Below are positions 1 to 9,814 of a DNA stretch of 56,577 bases, piece by piece. The stretch spans positions 1 to 56,577 of the forward strand of contig CAUJJP010000225.1 of the NCBI GenBank assembly GCA_963205525.1, in the 5' to 3' direction. This DNA is from Pseudomonadota bacterium. Its GTDB lineage: Bacteria > Pseudomonadota > Gammaproteobacteria > Burkholderiales > Burkholderiaceae. The translations under genes were made by a program, and so were the position numbers. Below the pieces are notes generated by a model that worked only from the letters and a program-made list of their open reading frames with translations, was not told the origin of the DNA and ran no database searches. How positions within the stretch are numbered: the first letter of the stretch is position 1; each line of letters opens with the position of its first letter.

Positions 1-456
1 CTCGATGTGCTCGTTGATCGCGCTGTCCTTCTCGATGAAGAGGTCGCGCTGCGGCACGTAGGCCTCGGGCTGGTAGTAGTCGTAGTAGCTGACGAAGTAC
101 TCGACCGCGTTCTTCGGGAAGAACTCGCGGAACTCGCTGTACAGCTGCGCGGCCAGCGTCTTGTTGGGCGCGAACACGATCGCCGGCCGTCCCAGGCGCG
201 CGATCACGCCCGCCATGGTGAAGGTCTTGCCCGAGCCGGTGACGCCGAGCAGGGTCTGGTAGCTCAGCCCGTCGTGCACGCCCTCCACCAGCTGCGCGAT
301 CGCCGTCGGCTGGTCACCGGCCGGTGGGTAGGGCTGGAAGAGCTGGAAGGGCGAGTCGGGAAAGCTGACGAACTCGCCGCCGCTCGCACGGCCATCGGCC
401 TGCGCAGCTGCGGCGGCGGCGTCGCCGTCTTCACCGGCCACGGCAATGTCGTTCAT
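1..456 (-). CDS. uvrB: UvrB, excinuclease ABC subunit B (N-terminal part, runs off left edge)
   Basis: This is the damage-verification helicase of nucleotide excision repair, which works with UvrA and UvrC. The visible N-terminal ~152 residues hold the Walker A segment [10 protein letters not shown], then [14 protein letters not shown] and the aromatic beta-hairpin region [16 protein letters not shown], all diagnostic of UvrB. The ATG at 456 is preceded by a 71-bp region shared with the divergent aminotransferase. A 20-residue alanine-rich leader precedes the conserved start, so a slightly later start is possible. I see no CTG-N10-CAG SOS box in the 71 bp upstream, although uvrB is SOS-controlled in many bacteria. 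Confidence 0.97.
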   Translation of the reverse strand, partial: MNDIAVAGEDGDAAAAAAQADGRASGGEFVSFPDSPFQLFQPYPPAGDQPTAIAQLVEGVHDGLSYQTLLGVTGSGKTFTMAGVIARLGRPAIVFAPNKTLAAQLYSEFREFFPKNAVEYFVSYYDYYQPEAYVPQRDLFIEKDSAINEHIE

Positions 457-527
457 GGGCCACCTAAAATCAGCGGGCAACCCACAAGGTTAGCGCACAC
501 CCACCCACCGCCTTCGTCCGTACCACC

Positions 528-1724
528 ATGTCCTTCCTCCACGCCGTCGAGATGGCCCCCCGCGACCCCATCCTGGGCCTGAACGAGCAGTTCGCCGCCG
601 ACCCCAACCCGGCCAAGGTCAACCTCGGCGTCGGGGTCTACTTCGACGAGGAAGGCCGCCTGCCGCTGCTGCAGTGCGTGCAGGCGGCGCGCCAGCAGCT
701 GCTGCAGGCGCCCAAGCCGCACGGCTACCTGCCGATCGACGGCCTGGCCGCCTACGACCAGGCGGTGCAGGCGCTGGCCTTCGGCGCCGACAGCGAGGCG
801 GTCAGGAGCGGCCGCATCGCCACCGTGCAGGCCCTGGGCGGCACCGGCGCGCTGAAGATCGGCGCCGACTTCCTGCAGCGCCTGAACCCGGGCACCCGGG
901 TGCTGATCAGCGACCCGAGCTGGGAGAACCACCGCGCGCTGTTCGGCAACGCCGGCTTCGAGGTTCAGACCTATCCCTACTACGACGCCGCCAGCCGCGG
1001 CGTGCGCTTCGCCGACATGCTGGCGGCGCTGTACGCCGCCCCGGCCGGCACCATCGTCGTGCTGCACGCCTGCTGCCACAACCCGACCGGCTGCGACCTC
1101 AGCCCGGCGCAGTGGGCGCAGGTGGTGCAGGCGGTGAAGACACGCGAGCTGGTCGCCTTCCTCGACATGGCCTACCAGGGCTTTGGCGAAGGCATCGCCG
1201 AGGACGGCGCGGTGGTCGGCCAGTTCCTCGCCGCCGGGCTGAGCTTTCTGGTCGCGAGCTCGTTCTCCAAGAGCTTCTCGCTGTACGGCGAGCGGGTCGG
1301 CGCCCTCAGCGTGGTCTGTGCCGACAAGGGCGAGGCCGCGCGCGTGCTGTCGCAGCTCAAGATCGCGATCCGCACCAACTACTCCAACCCGCCGACCTTC
1401 GGCGCCCAGGTCGTGGCGACGGTGCTGACCACGCCTTCGCTGCGTGCGCAGTGGGAGCAGGAGCTCGCCACCATGCGCGAACGCATCAAGGCGATGCGGG
1501 TGACGCTGGTGGACAAGCTGCGCGCCGCCGGCGTCGGTCAGGACCTGTCCTACATCACGGCCCAGAAGGGCATGTTCAGCTACTCCGGCCTCGGCCAGCC
1601 GCAGATGCAGCGCCTGCGCAGCGAGTTCGGCGTCTACGGCGTCGACTCCGGGCGCATCTGCGTGGCCGCGATCAACGGCCGCAACATCGACGCCGTGGTG
1701 AAGGGCATCGTCGGCGTGATGTGA
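528..1724 (+). CDS. tyrB: Aromatic/aspartate aminotransferase, PLP fold type I
   Basis: This 398-residue enzyme should transfer amino groups between aspartate or aromatic amino acids and 2-oxoglutarate. The N-terminus VNLGVGVYFDEEGRLPLL and the active-site motif SSFSKSFSLYGERVGALS (Schiff-base lysine in FSKSF) match the AspC/TyrB family, as does the length. The TNYSNPP segment and the C-terminal RICVAAIN region, which contains the substrate-carboxylate arginine, are present. It is divergent from uvrB, an arrangement I know from other Burkholderiales. AspC versus TyrB specificity cannot be settled from sequence alone. Confidence 0.93.
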   Translation: MSFLHAVEMAPRDPILGLNEQFAADPNPAKVNLGVGVYFDEEGRLPLLQCVQAARQQLLQAPKPHGYLPIDGLAAYDQAVQALAFGADSEAVRSGRIATVQALGGTGALKIGADFLQRLNPGTRVLISDPSWENHRALFGNAGFEVQTYPYYDAASRGVRFADMLAALYAAPAGTIVVLHACCHNPTGCDLSPAQWAQVVQAVKTRELVAFLDMAYQGFGEGIAEDGAVVGQFLAAGLSFLVASSFSKSFSLYGERVGALSVVCADKGEAARVLSQLKIAIRTNYSNPPTFGAQVVATVLTTPSLRAQWEQELATMRERIKAMRVTLVDKLRAAGVGQDLSYITAQKGMFSYSGLGQPQMQRLRSEFGVYGVDSGRICVAAINGRNIDAVVKGIVGVM

Positions 1725-1889
1725 GGACGGCGGGGACGCGCCGGGGATCCCGGCGGCCGGCCCGGCAACGCACCGGCAGGCGGCGTGCAAGCGCGCGGGC
1801 ACGGCATCGCCGCCGCGTGTGGCCCTGGTTCACCGTTGTTTTCCTGGCTTAGGAACCGCTTGACCGGCGACAAGATGGCGCCTGCGGTT

Positions 1890-1910
1890 CATAATTGTTG
1901 CACTGCAGCA
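1890..1910 (+). promoter_or_regulatory. Candidate -10 box and TGCA-rich site before phaZ
   Basis: A CATAAT hexamer at 1890-1895 would place transcription start near 1902, about 30 nt before the phaZ ATG. It overlaps a TGC-rich stretch, TTGTTGCACTGCAGCA (1895-1910). TGC-rich sites are known targets of PhaR-type PHA regulators in some bacteria, so this is a possible operator. No good -35 is visible. This is inference from motif resemblance only. Confidence 0.35.
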
Positions 1911-1930
1911 TCAGCCTGACGGGATCCCGA

Positions 1931-3235
1931 ATGCTCTATCACTTCTACGAGACGCAGCGCGCGCTGATGTCTCCCTTCGCCGAGTTCGCCAGCGCCTCGG
2001 CCAAGCTCTACGACCACCCGCTGTCGCCCTTCGCACACCTGCCTCTGTCGCAGCGCGTCTCCGCAGGCTTCGACCTCGTGCACCGGCTGGCCAAGGAGTA
2101 CGAGAAGCCCGAGTTCGGCATCACCACGGTCAAGGTCGGCTCCGGCGTCGACGTCGCGGTGCAGGAACAGGTGCGCATCGCCAAGCCCTTCTGCCGCCTG
2201 CTGCGCTTCAAGCGCTTCACCGACGACCCGGCATCGCTGGCGCTCATGAAGTCGCAGCCCACGGTGCTGCTGGTGGCGCCGCTGTCCGGCCACCACGCCA
2301 CGCTGCTGCGCGACACCGTGCGCAGCCTGCTGGCCGACCACAAGGTCTACATCACCGACTGGGTGGACGCGCGCATGGTGCCCACCGAGTCCGGCCCTTT
2401 CCACCTCGACGACTACGTCGACTACGTGCGCGAGTTCCTGCGCTACATCGGCCCCAAGGTGCACGTGATCTCGGTCTGCCAGCCCACGGTGCCGGTGCTG
2501 GCGGCGATCTCGCTGCAGGCCAGCGCGGGTGAGCCGCTGCCGCAGACCATGACCATGATGGGCGGTCCGATCGACGCCCGCCGCAGCCCGACCACGGTCG
2601 ACAACCTGGCGGTGGAGCGCAGCCACACCTGGTTCGAGAACAACGTCATCTACCGCGTGCCGCAGAACTACCCGGGCGCTGGTCGGCGCGTCTATCCGGG
2701 CTTCTTGCAGCACACCGGCTTCGTGGCGATGAACCCCGACCGGCACGCCAACTCGCACTACGACTACTTCCTCGACCTGATACGCGGCGACGACGACAGC
2801 GCCGACGCCCACCGCCGCTTCTACGACGAGTACAACGCCGTGCTCGACATGCCGGCCGAGTACTACCTGGACACGATCAAGACCGTGTTCCAGGACTTCG
2901 CCCTCGTGCACGGCAGCTGGCAGGTGCGTGGCCAGCCGGTGCGCCCGCAGGACATCACCGGCACCGCCCTGCTCACGGTGGAAGGCGAGCTCGACGACAT
3001 CTCTGGCTCCGGCCAGACGCGCGCCGCACACGACCTGTGCGCCGGCATCCCGCCCGAGCGCAGCCTGCACATGGACGTCGAGGGGGCCGGCCACTACGGC
3101 ATCTTCTCCGGCCGCCGCTGGCGCGAGAAGGTCTACCCGCAGCTGCGCGACTTCATCGCCCGCTTCCACCGCGACGACGTGCAGGCCGCGGCGGTCGTGA
3201 CGCCGCTGCGCGGGAGCACGGCGCGCCGCCGCTGA
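1931..3235 (+). CDS. phaZ: Intracellular polyhydroxybutyrate depolymerase (PhaZ1 type)
   Basis: The enzyme mobilises stored PHB granules in the cytoplasm. The 434-residue product starts [16 protein letters not shown], the usual family start, so I use the ATG at 1931 rather than the in-frame one at 1895. The nucleophile motif [13 protein letters not shown] puts a cysteine at residue 183 where lipases have serine; this Cys is characteristic of the intracellular Ralstonia-type depolymerases. The C-terminal [19 protein letters not shown] supplies the catalytic histidine. It stands alone, with no other pha genes in the window, but it implies PHB storage in this organism. Confidence 0.94.
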   Translation: MLYHFYETQRALMSPFAEFASASAKLYDHPLSPFAHLPLSQRVSAGFDLVHRLAKEYEKPEFGITTVKVGSGVDVAVQEQVRIAKPFCRLLRFKRFTDDPASLALMKSQPTVLLVAPLSGHHATLLRDTVRSLLADHKVYITDWVDARMVPTESGPFHLDDYVDYVREFLRYIGPKVHVISVCQPTVPVLAAISLQASAGEPLPQTMTMMGGPIDARRSPTTVDNLAVERSHTWFENNVIYRVPQNYPGAGRRVYPGFLQHTGFVAMNPDRHANSHYDYFLDLIRGDDDSADAHRRFYDEYNAVLDMPAEYYLDTIKTVFQDFALVHGSWQVRGQPVRPQDITGTALLTVEGELDDISGSGQTRAAHDLCAGIPPERSLHMDVEGAGHYGIFSGRRWREKVYPQLRDFIARFHRDDVQAAAVVTPLRGSTARRR

Positions 3236-3241
3236 GGCACG

Positions 3242-3319
3242 GCGGCCGATCACCGCGGCCGATCGCTGCGGCCGATCGCTGCGGCCGTTGGCTGCGACCG
3301 ATCACCGCGGCCGATAATT
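3242..3319. repeat. Six tandem 13-bp repeats upstream of rnfB
   Basis: Six consecutive 13-bp units based on GCGGCCGATCRCY run from 3242 to 3319, filling almost the whole phaZ-rnfB intergenic region. Units 2 and 3 (3255-3280) are identical. The last unit changes to GCGGCCGATAATT and so creates a GATAAT -10-like box (3313-3318) directly before the rnfB start. The regular spacing of slightly more than one helical turn resembles an operator or iteron array, but no known protein site was recognised. Confidence 0.9.
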
Positions 3320-3324
3320 CGGCG

Positions 3325-4122
3325 GTGAACCACGCCACGCTGGCCGAACGCATCGCCGCCGCCCTCCCGCAGACCCAGTGCCGGCGCTGCGGCTACGCCG
3401 ACTGCGACGCCTACGCACAGGCCATCGCCAGCGGTGAAGCGGCGATCGACCGTTGCCCACCCGGCGGCCGCCAGGGCGTGGAGCGCCTGGCTGCGATCAC
3501 CGGTCAGGCTGCGCGAGCGCTGGACCCCGGCTGCGGCGCGGAGGCCCCGCGCGCGCTGGCCTCGATCGACGAGGCCTGGTGCATAGGCTGCACGCTGTGC
3601 ATCCAGGCCTGCCCGGTGGACTGCATCGTCGGCGCGGCGCGGCGCATGCATACCGTCATCGGCGAACGCTGCACCGGCTGCGAGCTGTGCCTGCCGGCCT
3701 GCCCGGTGGACTGCATCAGCATGACGCCGGTGAGCGGATCTCGCACCGGCTGGGACGCCTGGAGCGCCGAGCAGGCGAGCGCGGCCCGGGCACGCTACAC
3801 CGCCCACCGGCAACGCGAGCAGGCGCTGGAAACGGTCCGCATGCCGCCAGAGCCCGAACCAGCGCCCGAACCAGAACCCGCGTCTGCGGCCAGCCCCGGC
3901 GCCGCCTGCGCTTCCCCCGGCGCACCGAGCACCACCGGCGAGATCGCCCCGGGCGCCCATCCCGGCAGCCACCCCGGCCCCGGCCTCGGCCCCGGCCCCG
4001 GCCTCGAACCGCAGGTCGAGCGCAAGCAGGCCCTGGTCGCCGCCGCGCTCGCGCGCGCGCGCAGCCAGCGCGCCGCTGCCTCGGCCACTGCCGCGGTCGA
4101 CCGCAAGGGGAGCGGATCCTGA
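3325..4122 (+). CDS. rnfB: RnfB-like [4Fe-4S] ferredoxin, soluble form
   Basis: RnfB is the multi-cluster electron-carrying subunit of the Rnf/Rsx complex. The N-terminus has an Fe-S domain with CRRCGYADC and a later CPPGG, followed by two ferredoxin motifs, [15 protein letters not shown] and [15 protein letters not shown]. The hydrophobic anchor of enterobacterial RnfB is absent: the first cluster begins about 15 residues from the start. The last ~100 residues are Pro/Glu/Gly-rich low complexity. The GTG at 3325 starts right after a GATAAT box. It overlaps nth, recalling the rsxABCDGE-nth operon of enterics, but no other rnf genes are here. Confidence 0.88.
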   Translation: MNHATLAERIAAALPQTQCRRCGYADCDAYAQAIASGEAAIDRCPPGGRQGVERLAAITGQAARALDPGCGAEAPRALASIDEAWCIGCTLCIQACPVDCIVGAARRMHTVIGERCTGCELCLPACPVDCISMTPVSGSRTGWDAWSAEQASAARARYTAHRQREQALETVRMPPEPEPAPEPEPASAASPGAACASPGAPSTTGEIAPGAHPGSHPGPGLGPGPGLEPQVERKQALVAAALARARSQRAAASATAAVDRKGSGS

Positions 4123-4757
4123 AGCCGGACGCCGTCGAACCCTTCTTCGCCGCCCTCGCGGCGGCGAACCCGCAGCCACAGTCCGAGCTCGCGTACACCA
4201 GCGTCTTCGAGCTGCTGGTGGCGGTGCTGCTGTCGGCGCAGGCCACCGACGCCAGCGTGAACAAGGCCAGCGCGGCCCTGTTCGCGCGCGCCGGCACGCC
4301 GCAGAAGATGCTGGATCTGGGCGAGCAGGCGATCAGCGCCCATGTGCGCACGATAGGCCTGTACCGCAGCAAGACCGCGCACCTGCTGGCCAGCTGCCGC
4401 ATCCTGGTCGAACGCCACGGCGGCCGGGTGCCGCGCTCGCGCGAAGACCTGCAGGCCCTGCCCGGGGTGGGCCGCAAGACCGCCAACGTCGTCCTCAACG
4501 TCGCCTTCGGCGAGCCCACGATCGCGGTCGACACCCACGTGTTCCGGGTCGCCAACCGCAGCGGCCTGGCGCCGGGCAAGGACGTGCTGACGGTGGAGGA
4601 GGCGCTGCTGGCACGGGTGCCGGCACGCTATCTGGCCGACGCCCACCACTGGCTGATCCTGCATGGCCGCTACGTCTGCCAGGCCCGTCGCCCGCGCTGC
4701 GAGGTCTGCGCCGTACGCCGCTGGTGCGACCACGGCCGGCAAGGCACGGGCACCTAG
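4119..4757 (+). CDS. nth: Endonuclease III, base-excision repair glycosylase/lyase
   Basis: The product (about 212 residues) removes oxidised pyrimidines. It shows the helix-hairpin-helix [18 protein letters not shown] with the catalytic lysine, the catalytic aspartate in IAVDTHVFR, and the [4Fe-4S] loop C-x6-C-x2-C-x5-C near the C-terminus. Homologues start about where this frame reads [10 protein letters not shown]. No ATG, GTG or TTG lies nearby in frame, so I place the start at a CTG (4119) that overlaps the rnfB stop, with a strong AAGGGGAG ribosome site at 4105-4112. The next ATG, near 4308, would delete essential helices. Confidence 0.93.
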   Translation: MKPDAVEPFFAALAAANPQPQSELAYTSVFELLVAVLLSAQATDASVNKASAALFARAGTPQKMLDLGEQAISAHVRTIGLYRSKTAHLLASCRILVERHGGRVPRSREDLQALPGVGRKTANVVLNVAFGEPTIAVDTHVFRVANRSGLAPGKDVLTVEEALLARVPARYLADAHHWLILHGRYVCQARRPRCEVCAVRRWCDHGRQGTGT

Positions 4758-4778
4758 AATCCCCGCCTGGGGGGTGAG

Positions 4779-4991
4779 ATGGCCACGCTCGAAGACATCG
4801 CCGACCGCGTCGACCGCCTGCTGCTGCGGCACGACGAACTCAAGCGCGCGAACAACCTGCTCGAGCAGCAGCTCGCCAGCGCGAGCCAGGAACGCGACAG
4901 CCTGCGCTCGCGGCTGGCGGCGGCGCGCGCGCGCATCGAGGCGCTGATCGCCCGCCTGCCTGCCGAGTCCGGCGAGGAACCCCCGCGATGA
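4779..4991 (+). CDS. Small coiled-coil ZapB-like / TIGR02449-type protein
   Basis: This 70-residue protein is almost entirely heptad coiled coil (RVDRLLLRHDELKRANNLLE, then LRSRLAAARARIEALIARL) and ends in a short acidic tail. Such proteins lie immediately upstream of zapA in many proteobacteria and resemble ZapB, which bundles the Z-ring through ZapA. It overlaps zapA by ATGA, so the two are probably translated together. A TAGAAT box at 4755-4760 and a GGGGGTGAG ribosome site precede it. The division role is inferred from the neighbour and the coiled coil. Confidence 0.75.
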   Translation: MATLEDIADRVDRLLLRHDELKRANNLLEQQLASASQERDSLRSRLAAARARIEALIARLPAESGEEPPR

Positions 4992-5326
4992 AGCAGATCG
5001 AGGTCACCATCCTGGGCCAGAGCTACCGCCTGGCCTGCCCCGACGGCGGCGAGGCGCTGCTGCAGGCCGCGGTCGCCACCGTGGACCGCGAGATGAGCGA
5101 CATCCGCGACGCCGGCAAGGTGAAGGCACGCGAGCGCATCGCCGTGCTGGCGGCGCTGAACCTGGCCTACCGGCTGGCCGAGCGGCCGGCCGCCGCACCC
5201 GCCCCTGCGCCAGCAGCGCAAGCCCTGCCCGCCGCAGCGGCGCTGCCGGCCGCCGCGCAGCCCGACCTCGACGCCCTGGCGGCGCGCCTGGACGCCGCCT
5301 TGCACGACGACGGCCTGCTGCTGTAG
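4988..5326 (+). CDS. zapA: ZapA, FtsZ-ring associated protein
   Basis: ZapA crosslinks FtsZ filaments at the division site. The 112-residue product starts KQIEVTILGQSYRLACPDG and continues into LLQAAVATVDREMSDIRD and KARERIAVLAALNLAYRL, the globular head and first helix of the family. The C-terminal third is Ala/Pro-rich before a last short helix, instead of the long coiled coil of E. coli ZapA. It overlaps the upstream ZapB-like gene by four bases. No 6S RNA is seen in the 49-nt gap after it. Confidence 0.85.
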   Translation: MKQIEVTILGQSYRLACPDGGEALLQAAVATVDREMSDIRDAGKVKARERIAVLAALNLAYRLAERPAAAPAPAPAAQALPAAAALPAAAQPDLDALAARLDAALHDDGLLL

Positions 5327-5334
5327 CGCCAGCG

Positions 5335-5352
5335 AGCCCGCCGCGGCGGGCT
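5335..5352. terminator. Perfect 18-bp palindrome after zapA
   Basis: AGCCCGCCGCGGCGGGCT is a perfect 9+9 palindrome lying 8 nt after the zapA stop and just before the dapC promoter-like GATAAT (5363-5368). It could terminate transcription or form a stable hairpin. There is no U tract, so intrinsic termination is only a possibility. Confidence 0.45.
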
Positions 5353-5375
5353 GCCGCGCCGGGATAATCGGCGCC

Positions 5376-6569
5376 ATGAACCCGCTGCTGCGCAAGCTGC
5401 ACCCCTACCCCTTCGAGCGCTGGCGCGAGCTCACGCGCGGCCTGCAGCCCAACCCCGCGCTGCCCCACATCAACCTCGGCATCGGCGAGCCGCGCCACCC
5501 GGCGCCGCCGCTGGTGGCGCAGGCCATCAACGCCGCCATGGACGGCTTGTCGGTCTATCCGCCCACCGTCGGCAGCCCTGCGCTGCGCGAGGCCTGCGCC
5601 GGCTGGCTGGCGCGGCGCTATGGCGTCACGCTGGACCCGGCGACCGAACTGCTGCCGGTCAACGGCACGCGCGAGGCCTTGTTCGCGCTGGCGCAGGTGG
5701 CGGTGGATCCGACGCGCCCCGGCGCGACCGTGGTCTGCCCGAATCCCTTCTATCAGATCTACGAGGGTGCGGCCCTGCTCGCCGGTGCCGACACCGCGTT
5801 CGCCAACAGCGACCCGCAGCGCAACTTCGCGGCCGACTGGCGCCAGGTCGACGACGCCACCTGGGCGCGTTGCCAGCTGCTGTACGTCTGCTCGCCCGGC
5901 AACCCCACCGGCGCCGTGATGCCGGCCGAGGAATGGGAGCAGCTGTTCGCGCTGTCGGACCGCCACGGCTTCCTGATCGCGAGCGACGAGTGCTACTCCG
6001 AGATCTGGTTCGGCGACCAGCCGCCGCTGGGTGCGCTGGAGATGGCGGCCCGGCTCGGCCGCAGCGACTGGCGCCGCCTGATCGTGCTCACCAGCCTGTC
6101 CAAGCGCAGCAACGTGCCCGGGCTGCGCGCCGGCTTCGTGGCCGGCGACGCGCGCTTGATCAAGGCCTTCGGCCTGTACCGCACCTACCACGGCAGCGCC
6201 ATGAGCCCGCTCGTGCAGCAGGCCAGCATCGCCGCCTGGGGCGATGAGGCGCACGTGCAGGCCAACCGTGCGCTGTATCGCGCCAAGTTCGAGCAGGTCA
6301 CGCCCATGCTGCAGCAGGTGCTGGACGTCCGGCTGCCGGATGCCGGTTTCTACCTCTGGGCCGCGGCGCCGGGCGGCGACGACGTCGGCTTCGCGCGCGG
6401 TCTGCTGGCTCAATACAATGTGACGGTCCTGCCCGGCAGCCTGCTCGCCCGCGAGGCGCACGGCCTCAACCCGGGCGCCGGCCGCATCCGCCTGGCGCTC
6501 GTCGCCGGGGTCGAAGAATGCGTCGAGGCCGCCCGACGCATCGTCGCCTACACCCGAGAACACACGTGA
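5376..6569 (+). CDS. dapC: N-succinyldiaminopimelate aminotransferase DapC
   Basis: DapC makes N-succinyl-LL-diaminopimelate in the succinylase branch of lysine and peptidoglycan synthesis. The 397-residue protein begins [20 protein letters not shown], as expected for the betaproteobacterial enzyme, and carries the PLP-lysine motif [19 protein letters not shown]. The next gene is dapD, whose GTG overlaps this stop, and dapE follows, which supports the assignment over a generic class I aminotransferase. A GATAAT hexamer ends 8 nt before the ATG, suggesting a very short leader. Confidence 0.93.
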   Translation: MNPLLRKLHPYPFERWRELTRGLQPNPALPHINLGIGEPRHPAPPLVAQAINAAMDGLSVYPPTVGSPALREACAGWLARRYGVTLDPATELLPVNGTREALFALAQVAVDPTRPGATVVCPNPFYQIYEGAALLAGADTAFANSDPQRNFAADWRQVDDATWARCQLLYVCSPGNPTGAVMPAEEWEQLFALSDRHGFLIASDECYSEIWFGDQPPLGALEMAARLGRSDWRRLIVLTSLSKRSNVPGLRAGFVAGDARLIKAFGLYRTYHGSAMSPLVQQASIAAWGDEAHVQANRALYRAKFEQVTPMLQQVLDVRLPDAGFYLWAAAPGGDDVGFARGLLAQYNVTVLPGSLLAREAHGLNPGAGRIRLALVAGVEECVEAARRIVAYTREHT

Positions 6570-7387
6570 ACGCGCTCCAATCCATCATTGAACAAGCCTG
6601 GGAAGTCCGGGCATCGCTGTCCCCCACGGCGGCCGACCCGAAGATCACGGAAGCGGTGCTGCACGTCATCAAGGACTTGAACGCTGGCCGGATCCGGGTT
6701 GCCGAACGCCAGGGCGTGGGCCAGTGGACGGTCAACCAGTGGGTGAAAAAGGCGGTGCTGCTGAGCTTTCGGCTGTACGACAACCAGCCCATCCACGCCG
6801 GCGAGCTCGCCTTCTACGACAAGGTGCCGACCAAGTTCGCGCACATGGACGCGCAGGCGCTGCAGGCCGCCGGCGTGCGCGTGGTGCCGCCGGCGGTGGC
6901 GCGGCGCGGCAGCTACCTCGCCCGCGGCGTGGTGCTGATGCCCAGCTACGTCAACATCGGCGCCTACGTCGACGAAGGAACCATGGTCGACACCTGGGCC
7001 ACCGTCGGCTCCTGCGCCCAGATCGGCAAGAACGTGCACCTGTCGGGCGGGGTCGGCATTGGCGGCGTGCTCGAGCCGCTGCAGGCCGGGCCCACCATCA
7101 TCGAGGACAACTGCTTCATCGGCGCACGCTCCGAGGTTGTCGAAGGCGTGGTGGTGGAGGAGAACTCGGTGCTCGGCATGGGTGTGTACATCGGCCAGAG
7201 CACGCCGATCTACGACCGCGACCGGGACGAAGTGAGCTACGGCCGGGTGCCGGCGGGCAGCGTCGTCGTCAGCGGCAACCTGCCCAAGGACAACGGCCGC
7301 TACAGCCTGTATTGCGCGGTGATCGTGAAGAAGGTCGACGCCCGCACGCGCAGCAAGACCAGCATCAACGAGCTGCTGCGTCCCTGA
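6566..7387 (+). CDS. dapD: Tetrahydrodipicolinate N-succinyltransferase DapD
   Basis: DapD succinylates tetrahydrodipicolinate using succinyl-CoA, the step before DapC. The GTG at 6566 overlaps the dapC stop (GTGA) and gives 273 residues, essentially the E. coli length. The start [20 protein letters not shown] is the usual N-terminal helix domain. It is followed by the left-handed beta-helix hexapeptide repeats ([40 protein letters not shown]). The C-terminal SINELLR is also typical. An upstream in-frame ATG (6518) lies inside dapC and is not needed. Confidence 0.96.
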   Translation: MNALQSIIEQAWEVRASLSPTAADPKITEAVLHVIKDLNAGRIRVAERQGVGQWTVNQWVKKAVLLSFRLYDNQPIHAGELAFYDKVPTKFAHMDAQALQAAGVRVVPPAVARRGSYLARGVVLMPSYVNIGAYVDEGTMVDTWATVGSCAQIGKNVHLSGGVGIGGVLEPLQAGPTIIEDNCFIGARSEVVEGVVVEENSVLGMGVYIGQSTPIYDRDRDEVSYGRVPAGSVVVSGNLPKDNGRYSLYCAVIVKKVDARTRSKTSINELLRP

Positions 7388-7425
7388 TCGCTACCCCCGA
7401 TCGCTGAACTGCGGAGATCACCTCT

Positions 7426-8649
7426 ATGGCCGGTGGAAACATGGAGCGCGTGCTGCGGCTGATGGCCGAGAAGCGCGCCTCGGACGTCTACATGTCGGCC
7501 AACACGCCGATCCTGATCAAGATCGACGGCCAGATCCTGCAGCTGTCGGACCAGGTGCTGAGCACCGGCCAGACACGCACCCTGCTGGCCGAGCTGCTGA
7601 CGCCGCAGCAGCTTGAGGAGCTGGACGACACCGGCGAGCTCAACGTCGGCATCGGGCTGGCGGGGGTGGGCAGCTTCCGTCTGTCGGCGTTCAAGCAGCG
7701 CGGCTCCATCGCCGCCGTGCTGCGCTGCATTCCGCACCAGATCCCGGCCCTGGAGACGCTGGGCGTGCCAGCGCTGATGTCCAAGCTGGTGCTGGAAAAA
7801 CGCGGTCTGGTGCTGATGGTGGGCGCCACCGGCACCGGCAAGAGCACCACCCTGGCATCGATGATCGAGTGGCGCAACCAGCAGGTCACCGGCCACGTGC
7901 TGACGATCGAGGACCCGATCGAATTCCTGTTCACGAACAAGAAGTCCATCGTCAACCAGCGCGAGGTCGGGCGCGACACCGCCAGCCTGCAGCTGGCGCT
8001 GAAGAACGCAATGCGCCAGGCGCCGGACTGCATCCTGATCGGCGAGATCCGCGACCGCGAGACCATGACTGCGGCGCTGTCCTACGCGCTGTCGGGCCAT
8101 CTGGTGCTGGCCACCTTGCACGCCAACAACAGCTACCACGCGCTCGGCCGCATCCTGTCCTTCTACACGCCGGAATCGCGGCCGACCCTGCTGTCCGACC
8201 TCGCCGCCGGGCTCAAGGCCGTGGTCTCGCAGCGCCTGCTGCGCGCCAATGCCGGCGGCCGGGTGCCGGCGGTGGAGGTCATGCTCAACACCAAGCTGGT
8301 CTCCGAGCTCATCGAGAAGGGCGACCTGCCGGGCGTCAAGGAGGCGATGGAAAAGTCGATGGCGCAGGGCTCGCAGACCTTCGAGCAGGACATCGCGCGC
8401 CTGATCACCGAAGGCGTGGTCGCGCGCGAGGAAGGCCTGGCCTACGCCGATTCGCCGACCAACCTGGTCTGGCGGCTGCAGAACGACGACAAGCCGATCT
8501 CGCGCGCGCCCGAGCAGAAGAAGGCCGACAGCGACGACGCGGTCTACACCGAAGTCTCGGTGGAGGTGCGGCCCGAACTGCGCAGCGCCAGCCCCTTGCC
8601 CACGCTACCCACCCTGCCGACGCTGCCGCCCATCGTCGCCCAGCGCTGA
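7426..8649 (+). CDS. pilU: PilT/PilU-family type IV pilus retraction ATPase
   Basis: This hexameric ATPase family powers pilus retraction at the inner membrane. The 407-residue protein has Walker [10 protein letters not shown], an Asp box IEDPIEF, Walker [14 protein letters not shown] and the histidine box [12 protein letters not shown]. The start [20 protein letters not shown] and a long C-terminal tail favour PilU over PilT. The last ~30 residues are unstructured and Pro-rich. It is embedded between dapD and dapE, a linkage I know from other betaproteobacteria. No other pil genes are in the window, so its partners lie elsewhere. Confidence 0.88.
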   Translation: MAGGNMERVLRLMAEKRASDVYMSANTPILIKIDGQILQLSDQVLSTGQTRTLLAELLTPQQLEELDDTGELNVGIGLAGVGSFRLSAFKQRGSIAAVLRCIPHQIPALETLGVPALMSKLVLEKRGLVLMVGATGTGKSTTLASMIEWRNQQVTGHVLTIEDPIEFLFTNKKSIVNQREVGRDTASLQLALKNAMRQAPDCILIGEIRDRETMTAALSYALSGHLVLATLHANNSYHALGRILSFYTPESRPTLLSDLAAGLKAVVSQRLLRANAGGRVPAVEVMLNTKLVSELIEKGDLPGVKEAMEKSMAQGSQTFEQDIARLITEGVVAREEGLAYADSPTNLVWRLQNDDKPISRAPEQKKADSDDAVYTEVSVEVRPELRSASPLPTLPTLPTLPPIVAQR

Positions 8650-8656
8650 AGCCGCG

Positions 8657-9814
8657 ATGACCGAGACCCTGCGCCTGCTGGAGGCGCTGATCGCCTGCCG
8701 CTCGGTGACGCCGGCCGACGCCGGCTGCCAGGACCTGCTGCGCGCGCGCCTGCAGGCCTGTGGCTTCGTCTGCGAGACCCTGGTCGCCGGCCCCGCCGAC
8801 GCCCCCGTGCACAACCTGTGGGCCTGGCGCGAGGGCGGCGCAGCGGGACCGACGATCGCCTTCGCCGGCCACACCGACGTCGTGCCCACCGGCCCGCTGG
8901 AAGGCTGGACGAGCGATCCCTTCGTGCCGAGCGTGCGCGACGGCCAGCTCTACGGCCGCGGTGCGGCCGACATGAAGGCCTCGCTCGCCGCCTTCACGGT
9001 CGCCGTCGAGCGCTTCGTGCAGACCCATCCGGGGCACCCGGGGCGCATCGCGCTGCTCATCACCAGCGACGAAGAGGGCCCGGCGGTCGACGGCACGGTA
9101 CGCCTGGTGGACCTGCTGCAGGCGCGCGGCGAACGGCTGGACGCCTGCATCGTCGGCGAGCCGACCTCGGTCGCGACGCTCGGGGACGTGGTCAAGAACG
9201 GTCGCCGCGGCACCCTGTCCGGGCGCCTGGTGGTGCGCGGCGTGCAGGGCCACATCGCCTACCCGCAGCTCGCGCGCAACCCCATCCACGAGCTGGCGCC
9301 GGCGCTGGCCGAGCTGGTGGCCATGCGCTGGGACGAGGGCAACGCCTTTTTCCCGCCTACCAGCTGGCAGGTGAGCAACGTCCACGCCGGCACCGGCGCC
9401 GGCAACGTGATACCCGGCGAGCTGGTGCTGGACTTCAACTTCCGCTTCAGCACCGAGTCCAGCGTGCAAAGCCTGCAGTCGCGGCTGCAGGCGGTGCTGG
9501 AGCGCCACGGGCTGGACTGCGGCTTGAGCTGGACCCTGGGCGGCGAGCCCTTTCTGACGCCCCCCGGCAGCCTCAGCGCCGCGCTCGGCGCCGCGATCAC
9601 GGCCGCCACCGGCGTGACGCCCGAGCTTTCCACCACCGGCGGCACCTCGGACGGACGCTTCATCGCCCGCATCTGCCCGCAGGTGGTCGAGTTCGGGCCG
9701 CTCAACGAGACCATCCACAAGGTCGACGAGCGGGTGGCGCTGGCCAGCCTGGCGCCGCTGACGGCGATCTACCAGGGCACGCTCGAGCGCTTCCTGCTCG
9801 GCCACCAGCCGTGA
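8657..9814 (+). CDS. dapE: Succinyl-diaminopimelate desuccinylase DapE
   Basis: This zinc hydrolase releases succinate to give LL-diaminopimelate. The 385-residue protein shows the metal-binding signatures [12 protein letters not shown] and [14 protein letters not shown], the catalytic-base region [13 protein letters not shown], and later GEPTS and [11 protein letters not shown], with metal or substrate residues in family order. It follows pilU by 7 nt and overlaps prmB by GTGA. With dapC and dapD it completes the succinylase branch apart from earlier dap genes not in the window. Confidence 0.95.
   Translation: MTETLRLLEALIACRSVTPADAGCQDLLRARLQACGFVCETLVAGPADAPVHNLWAWREGGAAGPTIAFAGHTDVVPTGPLEGWTSDPFVPSVRDGQLYGRGAADMKASLAAFTVAVERFVQTHPGHPGRIALLITSDEEGPAVDGTVRLVDLLQARGERLDACIVGEPTSVATLGDVVKNGRRGTLSGRLVVRGVQGHIAYPQLARNPIHELAPALAELVAMRWDEGNAFFPPTSWQVSNVHAGTGAGNVIPGELVLDFNFRFSTESSVQSLQSRLQAVLERHGLDCGLSWTLGGEPFLTPPGSLSAALGAAITAATGVTPELSTTGGTSDGRFIARICPQVVEFGPLNETIHKVDERVALASLAPLTAIYQGTLERFLLGHQP

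Noticed and set aside
457..527. SOS box in front of uvrB
   Set aside because: No CTG-N10-CAG match is present in the 71-bp divergent region.
1875..1900. Sigma-54 promoter before phaZ
   Set aside because: TGGCGC is present, but the -12 GC element is not at the correct distance; the CATAAT box is a better candidate.
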